Shown in pieces: positions 20,692 through 30,199 of a stretch of 64,000 nt of DNA. Source of the stretch: Clytia hemisphaerica (taxonomy: Eukaryota; Cnidaria; Hydrozoa; Leptothecata; Clytiidae); the NCBI GenBank assembly GCA_902728285.1, contig CACVBU010000681.1, positions 3,140,413 through 3,204,412 on the forward strand. The letters are read 5' to 3'. The notes below the pieces were generated by a model that worked only from the letters and a program-made list of their open reading frames with translations, ran no database searches and was not told the origin of the DNA. The position numbers and the translations under genes are program-made. Each line of letters opens with the position of its first letter. Position 1 is the first letter of the stretch.

Positions 20692-21291
20692 GTGTAGGGT
20701 TACTCCGTAACCGTTGCATGTCAGTAGTCAGTTACTTAGATTAATCCCCTAAGGTCAAGGATCCAGTTAGATCTGGATTAGGTTCGCACACTGTAGTCCC
20801 AACGGTGTTAAGGTTCGCCAGGGCAACCTCCCTGTTTATTTTTTAGCCTCCGTCTTATACGGGCGTATAAGTCTCCGTCATCAAAACGGGGCTTATCAAC
20901 CTCCGTCATCAAAACGGGGCTAGGCGAAACCTGTCATCAAAACAGGCTAAGTAAGACCCCCGTCATATATAAATACGGGTTACACAGGACACCCGTCGTC
21001 AAAACGGGTTAGGCTCTCAGTTATATATATATCTTGATGCATCCCCAATGTCATCCCAAGTTCTATTATACATTTTCGGCATTCTTGTTTACGTTTCGAA
21101 ATATACTGTTTCCATTACTGCACACTTATGTCTCTATACATTTCCTCTGTTGCTCATATCCTTTGGTACCTAGATCAGTGTATTTCGACCACTTTCAAAA
21201 CTTCTCACCTTGCCTCCTTAGTCTGCCTTTTTTGTGTTTTTATTCCTAGGGCCTTATACTTTAATTACATCTGAGACGTGGGAATTAATTG
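20692..21291 (+). repeat. Split direct repeat B2
   Basis: This is the cleaner copy of the B repeat. It includes the hairpin array (20850-21009) and a pyrimidine-rich 3' part. It ends at AATTAATTG, which defines the right edge of the composite. Confidence 0.85.
20850..21009 (+). ncRNA. Array of six short hairpins in repeat B2
   Basis: Six successive stem-loops are visible: CCGT/ACGG with loop CTTAT (20850-20862); CCGT/ACGG with loop CATCAAA (20875-20889 and 20903-20917); CCTGT/ACAGG with the same loop (20930-20946); CCCGT/ACGGG with a longer AT loop (20959-20979); and ACCCGT/ACGGGT with loop CGTCAAA (20991-21009). The change from a C-G to a T-A pair at one stem position keeps the pairing. The array is repeated, partly damaged, at 19870-20028. 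Function is unknown. Confidence 0.5.
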
Positions 21292-21779
21292 TCTTTCAGA
21301 AGTAAACTAGCCAGTAACTTGCGAAAAAATAGGAAATAAAGCATAACGTTGGTACTGGCTAGAGGCTCGACAGGCGCCAAGAGACAGCACAGCGACGGCA
21401 GTTGGCCCAATCGGGCCAATTATCATCAAGTTCTATTCCTGCCTGAGATGTGAGTGCTCATGCTTATTTTTTGGTTTGGAATTCTGTCCACAGACTGGTA
21501 AAGCTCATCCTGGCATAAAATCAAATCCCAAGCAGAGTGAACAGCAATAAGAATTAGGTATTAAGTATACTTGTCTTTTCTTTTAGCTAGTTTTAGAGAT
21601 ATATCTGTAGCTATCTATTTTTCAGATTTTTCATTGCATCAGTTGTCCTAGGCTACAGTTGTCCTCATCCATCAGGACCTTCCTCCTGTCTAGTTTGCGA
21701 ATAATGGCACATTTGCTCAAGATCTCGAGTGCATAACTCGGAAAAAGTTAAGTGCAGGTACAAAATTTGAGGTTTTCAG
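21292..21779. other. Spacer with one small hairpin
   Basis: A small inverted pair (ACTAGCCAGTAAC ... GGTACTGGCTAG, about 21305-21364) is the only structure seen. There is no gene. Confidence 0.35.
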
Positions 21780-21846
21780 CCAGACGTAAAGTTCGATTAC
21801 CTAACTAATCGAACTTTGTCGAACTTAATATCGAACAACAAAAGTT

Positions 21847-22141
21847 AGGACCCTGCCGACGCACCGGACTTAACGAACACCGGACACGCAAAAGTCCGGT
21901 GTAAAATGAGAATTTTTTTACCACCGGACCATCTCTACACCGGACTAAAGGAAGTCGGTTGTCCGGTGTCGAAGAAGGATACTTTTTTCCACCGGACAAA
22001 CAAAACATAAATGTCCAGCGGCCAGAATTCCCCGTATGCAACACCGGACTGACGCCGGACTTATTGCGTCCGGTGTAGCGAAAGGATACTTTCTGCCATC
22101 GTACAAATACACCGGACAGTCCGGTGCGTCGGCAGGGTCCT
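21847..22141. mobile_element. hAT-type MITE with AGGACCCTGCCGACGCACCG ends, copy 1
   Basis: The 295-bp element has matching inverted ends and a perfect 8-bp duplication CAAAAGTT (21839-21846 and 22142-22149). Many ACACCGGAC / GTCCGGTGT words in both orientations fill the interior, as expected of subterminal transposase-binding repeats. The 8-bp duplication indicates hAT-type mobilisation. It is non-coding. Confidence 0.9.
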
Positions 22142-22362
22142 CAAAAGTTCGATTATATATATAAATTCTTTAATCAAACTTTTCAAAAGTCGCTAAAATT
22201 ATGAGTATTCGATTAAGTTCGACAAAACATATTAAGTTCAACAAGTTCGACAACGAGAAATGTTCAACAAACAGTTCCATCAATATAATATACCAAAAAC
22301 ATTTTTTTCAACCACCTTCACTTCATCAAGATAGGCCACCATAGAATGAACTTCCTTTTATA

Positions 22363-23209
22363 CCAGACGTCCGCGCTCGATAGGATCGATCATCGGAACA
22401 GCTCGATGACGGATCGATATGTGATCGATTGATTACTTAACGATCCGGATAGGAGATTGATGGAAGATTCAGCCATTATAAAAAGTCTTGAGTATCGATC
22501 CTTTGTTGATCCATTATCGAGCTAATATTTCAATCAAGTATACCGATTCGTCATCGATCGTTAATCGATTCGTCATCGATCGTTAATCGATTCGTCATCG
22601 ATGGTTAATCAATTCTTCATCGATCGTTTAATCGATTTGTTATTGATCATCAATCGAGTATGAGTCGATAGGGTCGATAAGATCGATAAATGATTGATGA
22701 TAGATCGATAAATAATAGGACCCTGCCGACGCACTAGACTTAACGAACACCGGACACGCGAAAGTCCGGTGTAAAATGAGAATTTTTTTACCACCGGACA
22801 ATCTCTACACCGGACTAAGGAAATCGGATGTCCGGTGTACGTCGGAGAAGGATATTTTTTCCACCGGACAATCAAAACACCGGACTTGACCAGTCCGGTG
22901 TGCGTCCAGTGTTTCTTAATTTTTTTTTTTCGGCGTCCAAAATTCCCTGTATGCAACACCTGACTGACACCGGACTTATTGCGTCTGGTGTAGTGAAAGG
23001 ATACTTTTTGCCACCGGACAAATACACCAGACAGTCCGGTGCGTAGGCAGGGTCCTTAAATAATCGATAACTAATCATAAGCTTAAAAAAATCTTGAGTA
23101 TCGATCCTCTATCGATCTCCTATCTGGATCGTTAAGTAATCCATCGATCACATATCGATCCGCCATCGAGCCGTTCCGATGATCGATCCTATCGAGCGCG
23201 GACGTCTGG
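22363..23209. mobile_element. CCAGAC-type foldback element, family 3 (GATCGAT arms), copy 2
   Basis: The ends CCAGACGTCCGCGCTCGATA and its complement are flanked by the 6-bp duplication TTTATA (22357-22362 and 23210-23215). The arms are GATCGAT-rich like those of 14891-15326. A hAT-type MITE (22717-23056) is nested in the middle. The inverted outer arm near 27800-27815 preserves the uninterrupted pre-insertion sequence with a single TTTATA. Confidence 0.9.
22717..23056. mobile_element. hAT-type MITE, copy 2, nested in the foldback element
   Basis: It has the same ends and the same CCGGAC word composition as 21847-22141, with a perfect 8-bp duplication TAAATAAT (22709-22716 and 23057-23064). 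At 340 bp it is longer than copy 1 because of additional internal sequence. It is non-coding. Confidence 0.9.
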
Positions 23210-23966
23210 TTTATAGGATGAACCATATTCATGTGGCTTTCAGCCTTGCACTCCATTAGCAGAGGCTAATCAATTTTAATGACTTTGTTGACTAATGACC
23301 AAGTTAAAATGTTTTAATTTTTTTATATTTGAGTACCGTAGGATGGGGTGAATCGGATAGAATTGGAAGGTTTTGGGCAAATTGCCTCTTCCAGACAAGA
23401 CCTACCACCTAATTATACCACATAACTTGACGAGTGGGGTCTAATTCGCGAGTTTAGAAAATTTCATTTTCAAAAGTTTTTTCTACGAGGAACAATCTTC
23501 AATCGAATACAAGAAAATTGAATCACTTGTTTCGGGGTTAAGTGGATAGCATTTGACGGGGCGCCATTCGTAACATAAACAAATACTTTCTATATTTTGT
23601 GGTGGAGCAATTACCATTTTTCAAAAAGTACGTTTTGCTGAAGTTATATTTCAATTTATGCAATTTTCACTAACTAATTATTCATTAGATGAAGTGTCAT
23701 AAAAATATAATACCTAAGGGATAACTATTTTGGGTAGTACGATAAGTATCATTGATAATAAAAGTTTAATTAGTGTGCGCTATGAAAAGTGTTGGTTGAG
23801 GAGCACGATAGAAAGTGCGATGTAAGAAAATGAAACGGTTATGAAAGGTCCGACTACATTAGCTAAATCCAAGTTTGTTTGTTTTTAAATTTGACGCTTC
23901 CGTTTCGTTCCAGAGGAAAATAAAAAGGGACAAGTAAATAAATGAATAAAAAAGAAGAGCATTAGA

Positions 23967-24418
23967 CAGTCAGGAGTAATACCTTAAACAAGGCGTATAC
24001 CTTGTTCAAGTAAGAATTCCAAATTTCTATTGTTTGATACTTCCTATTTAGGAAGTAGTGGGAATATTTCCCAAACTAGGAAAAAGGGCACTCTCTCGTC
24101 TACACCATTGGAATGAGCACGAAAAACTGAATTCCCATGGTGATTTTTAGAAAATTCCACAGCCGGAATTGATCACAATCTTCAATTTTAACAAACAACC
24201 TTAAAGTCAAGTCTACATGAAACAAAAATCGGCTTTTTTAAAGGATGTAGAAAGAGCTTTACGCAAAAAATACAAAACAATTCAAAATGGTACCCTAGCC
24301 AGCTTTAAAAATACCTTGAACAAGATACCCTACCTTAAACAAGGTATATACATAGTACCTTGTTTAAGGTACATACTAAACAAGGTATACACCTTGTTTA
24401 AGGTATTACTCCTGACTG
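23967..24418. mobile_element. TIR element with CAGTCAGGAGTAATACCTTA ends
   Basis: The inverted ends of about 35 bp are nearly perfect and are flanked by the 5-bp duplication TTAGA (23962-23966 and 24419-24423). The right half holds four alternating copies of ACCTTGTTTAAGGTA-like palindromes. An ORF at 24217-24462 is just this repeat translated. There is no transposase. Confidence 0.85.
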
Positions 24419-24620
24419 TTAGAGAAACTGGTCAACTTACGAAAATATCAAATTTTCATTGAAGCATCGACCGATAGAGTCAACAAACACATGGTCGTTA
24501 GTTATATGGTCGTTATATTCTGCGGTTACGATAGATAGCATTGAATTTAAAAGCAGAAAAATATCATACCCAGCAGGTGCGTATTTCTTTTAACCCCAGA
24601 AGAGTCTCGCATGCCCACAC

Positions 24621-25303
24621 CAGTGGCGTTGTGGCAGGGGGGGCGGGGGGCCATGGCCCCCCCAGCGGAGCTTTTTTGAAGGGGCGCCGAAGAGCAAGGG
24701 GCGCCAAAAGAGATTTTTCTAAACGCCCAAATCTTAAAAATCATACTTTATGCGCCTTAAATTGCGCCCAGGACCAACTTTACTGAGATAGTTTTAAAAT
24801 ACTTGCAATTTTTTTCGCTCGCTTCGCTCGCAATACAGTTTATTGGTAACTTCTTTGCAATCTAGCTAATTTACAAGTTTTTTGTGCACAATATTAAAGC
24901 CTTATTAAATTAAAATCTAACTGCACCCCAAGACCAATATGCTGACAACAATATTGAAATCATAAAACATCAATTTTTTCACTCGCTTCGCTCGCATTAC
25001 ACATTGTTTCTTTGAGTTTCTTTTCACTCTAGCAAGTGTCAAATTTGTACCTTGGCAGTCGATTTAAAAAAATTTTCTAGTCGGCCCCAACCATGGTTGG
25101 GCCTGTTTTTCCCTTTTCCATTCATCAAAGATATATCTACTCTTCTCCACTAAATATTTCCTTCCTCATTATGCCTAGGCAAATGAATTAGTAAAAGTTT
25201 AGAAACTGGTGGGTGGGGGCGCCACTTTGGAAAATTGAAGGGGGCGCCATTTAAAAAAAATTGACTTTGGCCCCTCCAGAAAAAATTTCCCACAACGCCA
25301 CTG
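24621..25303. mobile_element. hAT-type element with CAGTGGCG ends
   Basis: The left end is CAGTGGCGTTGTGG and the right end CCACAACGCCACTG-like, with a perfect 8-bp duplication GCCCACAC (24613-24620 and 25304-25311). G-rich and C-rich words lie near the ends, and 'CGCTTCGCTCGCA' occurs twice inside. CAGTGGCG-type ends are widespread among animal hAT elements. It is non-coding, 683 bp. Confidence 0.9.
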
Positions 25304-25311
25304 GCCCACAC

Positions 25312-27335
25312 CCCTGTTTCACATTCACAGGCTAGGATAGGTTAATAGAAAATTCGCCCAAAAAAACCCAGTGTATATACATATCCCGTTGTTTTACGGA
25401 CGTTATAAAAGAACGTTGTTTTGACGTTTAGCGTCCATAGAATACCCATGTCTCAAGTATCTACTGGACTTCTACTAAAGCCCCATGAAAAGCTAACTTT
25501 TTCCAGTTTCGCAGTGATACTGGGTGTGATATAGCTGAGCTGATAAAAAGAGTAGAGAAATTAACCTGATCATTGTATATTTTTGTTTTCCCGTTATTTC
25601 AGGTGGTACTGAACTATCTATCTATCTATATATTAAGTATCAAAAGGTCCTAAGACCCATTATCCATACATACAAATTATAAGCAGTTATAAGATTGTAT
25701 GAAAATAAAAAGTAAATAACCTATGTAAATTTTTTGCACTAATAGAGGACACAAAGAAATAGCTTGAGTAGGCAATCTTAGATACTTGAGAGACGGGAGA
25801 ATATTATCAATAACGCTCTGGTTAACTCTAAGATTTGTCGACAAAATGATAAGAGAAAACGTATGATACACCCCTGTATCAGTGACCCTGTCACAGATCC
25901 CGTCTCGATGGAAACCGGTGAAAAAAAATTACAAAGAATGACCTAACTCTAACACGTTCACTGTCAAGCCATTTTCAGAAATTTGACTTCATTGAATTTC
26001 ATCGAAAGTTTGACTTTCATCAAAACTTTGACTTTCAGAGGCTCCAGCCGCCTTGGTTCTGCTTTAAGTGCGTACAAATTGTATACCGATCGACGCAGAA
26101 TTTAAGGAAGATTCCAAAAATACAAAAACGTAGCAAGCAAAAGTATTTGTATCAAAGGTTATGGCCCTATTGGAGAACTGTCGGTATTTTGACACCTCTA
26201 CTGCAACTAGGTCAACCCGGTCAAAATCGAAATAAATTATTAATGAATTCTAGCAATAATGCTTAAAAGTGAATTTTTCCGTACTCCAGCGAGAATTATG
26301 AGATTACAATTACAGGACCGGTGTGTGTGTGTGTGTGTGTGACGTTTTACGTGTTTCATAACTTCTCCGATGGTTGATTTCAAATTTTCACTGAGTTACT
26401 GAGACAGGGGTATTATGGTGGCACTTAAAGAATTCAGAACCAGCGTGGACTCGCCATGAACACAAAGGCAGGAGACAGTATTAATTCTATATGGTATTCA
26501 ATGATCAGATGCATAGTATACTCGTAGTTGGCAGCAAACTTTTTTTAAGCTTTTATTTGGAAAATATGTATTTTTATTCTTTTCTTAGCGAAAGAAAATA
26601 TTTTATAACATTGTCTCTCTAGCAGTGCCCGGTGAGAACTTTTATACCCTTTGGAAAAATGAAGGATAAAAAAACGGTAAGGAATATAGAAAATAAAAAT
26701 TTCTCGGGTTCTTAAATGTCTGGGGCATATTTTCTCACCGGGCCGATTATTTATTGCCAATTGTTCCACTAGGAAGGGTCTCCACCGTGTCATACTTTCT
26801 TGCCCCTTTTTCCATATTCCGCTTGCAGAAATATTTGCACCCCTGTCTCAGAGATGATTTAAGCCAGGGGATGCGAGACCTCCGAGAGAATGAACAGCAT
26901 ATGAACGAACGGGAAATTATGTCTTGCTTCATACTGTATCCTGTCTCATTATCAAGCCTTTAGAAATAATCCCTTTCGTCAAAGACATTTCCTAGGAAGG
27001 GCGAGAGACTGCGGCGTCCGTTACTTTAATAAATGTTCTTTTCTTGTTGTAAAGTGTTTGTAGCCTTACCCTTCCCACTATTTTCTTCTGGAAAATAATA
27101 CATAACATATAAACTCCTAAATTATCACTATACAAAATATACAAAGACATTGTATTCACATGAACAATGAGTGATTATTAACATTTGAACATTTATTCCT
27201 AGCTACTCTGAACACTAACAAGCCTCTTGGGAAAGTGTAGCAGTAATTAAAAATGACATGATGACGGCATTTGATATTTTTTAGTTATTCAATAATTAAC
27301 TCCTTTCCATTTCTCGGTTCCGTATCATTTAGAAC
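25312..27335. other. Interior of the TA-flanked element, no gene; short inverted words
   Basis: No transposase was seen. TGAGACAGGGGT near 26399 and its complement ACCCCTGTCTCA near 26840, and CCCGGTGAGAA / TTCTCACCGGG near 26627 and 26735, are isolated inverted pairs that may mark older nested insertions. Boundaries could not be fixed. Confidence 0.35.
26321..26341. repeat. GT dinucleotide microsatellite
   Basis: About ten uninterrupted GT units. Confidence 0.9.
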
Positions 27336-27985
27336 GCCTTCAACTTGGGCACAAATGGGCGATTCGCGTTTTAACGCGAACAATTTTCCGCCCTAACTTT
27401 AGAATGAAAATACGAAGAATAGACATGGTTTTTTCGTTTAGTGAACCAAATTTTCTTATTTGGCATTTAAAAAAGGGGTCCAAAATCAGAAGGTTTTCTT
27501 CTTCAATTTCCGAAGAACATGTTCCAAATCTTCGAAGCCATATTTTTCCGATAGCTTGATCGATCAGTGAACGGGATCTGAAAACAGAATAGAAAAGACA
27601 TCGTCAGTGAAGTATGAGAGGCGATTAAACAAATTATCCGATTCACCCCGGGTCTCCGATTCACCCCGTCCTACGGTATTAAAAAGGCATGCATTCAAAT
27701 AATAAAGGCTCAAAATTTTTCTCTGGGCTAGTTAGTAAAATATCTCAAATAGGCTCTGTGATGGAGTGCAAGGCTGAAAGCCACACGAATATGGTTCATC
27801 CTATAAAAGGAAGTTCATTCTATGGTGGCCTATCTTCTTGAAGTGAAGGTGGTTGAACAAAATGTTTTTGGCATATTGATGGAACTGACAAATTTGACAA
27901 AAAACTCCGTTCAATAAAGTTCGACAACAAGAAAGGTTCGACAAATTTGACAAAAAACTCTGTTTGAAAAAGTTAGACAACAAAA

Positions 27986-28560
27986 AATGACCTCCTTTGG
28001 GTACTACCGTGGACGGCTCCTGGGGGTCCCGGGGGTCTGATTGGTGCCCACTGGTCAGGGCAATTGAGGCTGCTACACCCCTTTCTCACCAGGAAAAATC
28101 GCCAGTGAGACCAATTGAGGCCTCTACATTTTATTTATTCTTTATTTAGAGTTGGGTACTAAAAATCTACATTTTACAAATGAATGTAAAGTCTAATTAA
28201 CAACAGTCTAATTACAGCCCTCCAAAGCCCCCCATAGCCCTTCGGACCCCTTCAGATACCCTCTGCCTTGCTCTTCCTCAAAGCCAGCACCCTCCATTAG
28301 TGCTCCAAAGCCTTTAAAAGGCTTGGAAAGACTTGAAAATTGGCGAAAATTGGTAAATTGGAAAAAATTACCTCCTTTGGGTACCACCTGGTACCACTGT
28401 GGATGGCCCCTGGTGGTCCCGGCCTGGGTTTCGGGGAGTTCGATCGGTGCCCACTGGTCAGGGGGGTGTGAGGGTACTCGCCTGCACCAGCGAGGGTGCT
28501 TCAAAGTTCCTCAAAGTGTCGTCAATGGCCGGCAAAAAGTGCGAATGAATTACGCGCAAG
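27986..28560. repeat. Direct repeats of a GC-rich approximately 90-bp segment
   Basis: ACCTCCTTTGGGTAC...GTGCCCACTGGTCAGGG occurs at about 27989-28060 and again at 28369-28466 in the same orientation. The segment is unusually GC-rich against its surroundings and interrupts the right arm of the 21780-28885 foldback. Its right edge (GCGCAAGTGGAGCGGCC, near 28553) resembles the right end of the MITE at 32902-33142. Confidence 0.6.
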
Positions 28561-29098
28561 TGGAGCGGCCTTCAGTTGCTCGGGTTTTCTCAAATTTTTG
28601 TTTGATTAAACTTAACAAAGTTCGATTAAGTTCAATTAGTTTGATTAAGTTCGATTAATGTAATCAAACTAATCGAACTGTCCACGTCCCTTTAAAAAAA
28701 GTTCGATTAAGTTCGATTTCAGTAATCAAACTTAATCGAACTTTGTATTTTGAGAAATTTGTGAGTATTCGATTAAAGTTCGACAACCGAACTTAGTCGA
28801 ATATTAATCGGCCAACAAAGTTCGATTAAGTTTGACAAAGCTCAATTAAAAATACCGTTCGATTAGTTCGATTAATTACGTCTGGTTTCAGGTGCAAGTT
28901 CAGATGGTTTTTTAACCTCAAGAACCACACAAGAACATAGCTATTTTTTCCCTGCAGCTAATTTTAGCATTTTTTGCCTTTTTGGGAGAATTTCCAAGGT
29001 ATAGGTGCACCTTGTCCGACCCAAAATTTATCAGGTGCGTTCTTCCAGTGCGGAACTCGGTATTTCAGAATTTTTCCGCAAGTGCAGCCTTGCCATAC

Positions 29099-29702
29099 CA
29101 GTTGGGTGTTTAAGATAAAAACGGCAATTTTTTCAACGATGAAATGCTGAATCAGCAAAATGTGTTGTCCTTTTAAGGGCAAAGATGTCAGAGTTGTTTG
29201 AAAATCGTAAAATTGCATAGAGAAAAAGGTTTTTTGGATTTTTAAAAGTGATTTTTTCAATTTTTCATTGCTCAATAACATGAAAAGTTCTAAAATAATA
29301 TGTTAAAAGATCCTGCATTGATGCCGAAACACAGCCAGAAAGTGATAACAAAACCCCCCGTTGTAAATTTGTTTACATATGACTTGATTTTGCTCCCAAT
29401 TCTGCTATCTGCATTTCCAACAAAAACCAGTTGAAAACAAAACTAAACGAGGCACAGTGGGTCTACTTATCGCGAGGGTGTCAAATACCACGTGTTCAAT
29501 GATAAAATCAACTTTTATTTCCAAAAACAGCAATAATTGGCAAAAATAATTGCCGAAAACAGCAATTTTCATGTATTTACTTTTTTATTTTTCTGCTGAT
29601 TCAGCATTTCATCGTTGAAAAAATTGCCGTTTTCGGCAATAATTTCGGCAATAATTGCCAAAAAGAGCAATAACTGCAGTTTATATCTTAAACACCCAAC
29701 TG
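29099..29702. mobile_element. TIR element with CAGTTGGGTGTTTAAGAT ends
   Basis: The inverted ends match over 18 bp and continue with shared 'TTTTTTCAACGATGAAATGC'. A perfect 5-bp duplication CATAC (29094-29098 and 29703-29707) flanks the element. The right arm carries extra GGCAATAATT repeats. It is non-coding, 604 bp. Confidence 0.85.
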
Positions 29703-29707
29703 CATAC

Positions 29708-30199
29708 GCTTTCCCTGCAAACTGGCCTCCTATCCTGTCCTGTTGACGCAACAGACTGTTCAGTGTTTTTGTCTGTTGTCAAAAAGTGAAAAGTATTTGA
29801 GTTCCGTCAGACTTTTTTCTTGATAGCGTTTTATCGCTCACCGGACTGATATCCCCCGTCCCCTCCTCCAGGTCAGCCAGGGCGGGCAGGCTAGGGGGGT
29901 GGGGTCTATCCGTGTTTAAATAACTTGGTTAGGTATTCAGAATTAAGGATTAGGGATTCACAATTAGGGATTAGGGATTCAGACAAATTTCCATGGTTTT
30001 GAGCTGCTACTGTTTTCTACCTTAAATATTGAGTTTGAATTCAGTTCAAAGCAAAATAATCAACCCAGGCTCTGTTTAATTAGTTGGGAACTATTAAAAA
30101 AAAAAAAGAGTTATCCTCAGAATGGGCTTTTTTCTGTTAATAAGGGCCTGTAAAGCAACTAATCAAGTTGGTCTCACCTTAGATTAGAATAAAAACAAG
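29708..30199. promoter_or_regulatory. 5' flank of PPP1R21
   Basis: This is the interval between the last transposon and the start codon. It includes a locally GC-rich stretch (29840-29925) but no TATA box or recognised binding site that I can defend. A poly(A) run and a TTAG pentanucleotide-like repeat (TTAGGGATT, 29935-29985) are present. Confidence 0.3.

Larger units (their letters stand above)
15806..21291 (+). mobile_element. Composite element with split direct repeats A1...B1-A2...B2
   Basis: Segment A occurs at 15806-15993 and 20308-20493. Segment B occurs at 19711-20309 and 20692-21291. B1 runs straight into A2 at a shared 'TTGGAGCTAAACC' junction, and B2 ends at the same 'AATTAATTG' without an A. 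The order A1-interior-B1-A2-B2 is that of split direct repeats in Ngaro/PAT-type tyrosine-recombinase retrotransposons. A head-to-tail pair of one element (full copy, then an internally deleted copy with 197 bp of its own) would look the same. No recombinase, RT or gag was recognised. No target duplication is seen, which fits a recombinase-type insertion. Confidence 0.6.
23336..27676. mobile_element. TA-flanked TIR element with CCGTAGGAYGGGGTGAATCG ends
   Basis: The left end CCGTAGGATGGGGTGAATCG and right end (complement, CCGTAGGACGGGG...) are preceded and followed by TA. A second GATTCACCCC word lies just inside the right end. The roughly 4.3 kb contain two further nested elements and a GT microsatellite but no transposase frame. 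This is therefore a large non-autonomous or decayed Tc1/mariner-like element. Confidence 0.7.
21780..28885. mobile_element. CCAGAC-type foldback element, family 2, enlarged by nested insertions
   Basis: The ends are CCAGACGTAAAGTTCG at 21780 and ...TAATTACGTCTGG ending at 28885. They are flanked by a perfect 6-bp duplication TTTCAG (21774-21779 and 28886-28891). Both arms are rich in GTTCGATTAAGTTCGA words. The arms share a unique stretch (about 22260-22362 plus 23216-23260, against 27765-27930 inverted). Nested inside are elements at 21847, 22363 (with 22717 inside it), 23336 (with 23967 and 24621 inside it), and a block of direct repeats at about 27986-28560. Confidence 0.75.

Noticed and set aside
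20850..21009. CRISPR array
   Set aside because: The repeated CCGTCATCAAAACGG words are hairpins of slightly different sequence with no regular spacers, in a eukaryotic context.
15806..21291. Ordinary LTR retrotransposon with long terminal repeats
   Set aside because: Two different repeat types alternate, B1 and A2 touch with nothing between them, and no target duplication or pol domain is present.
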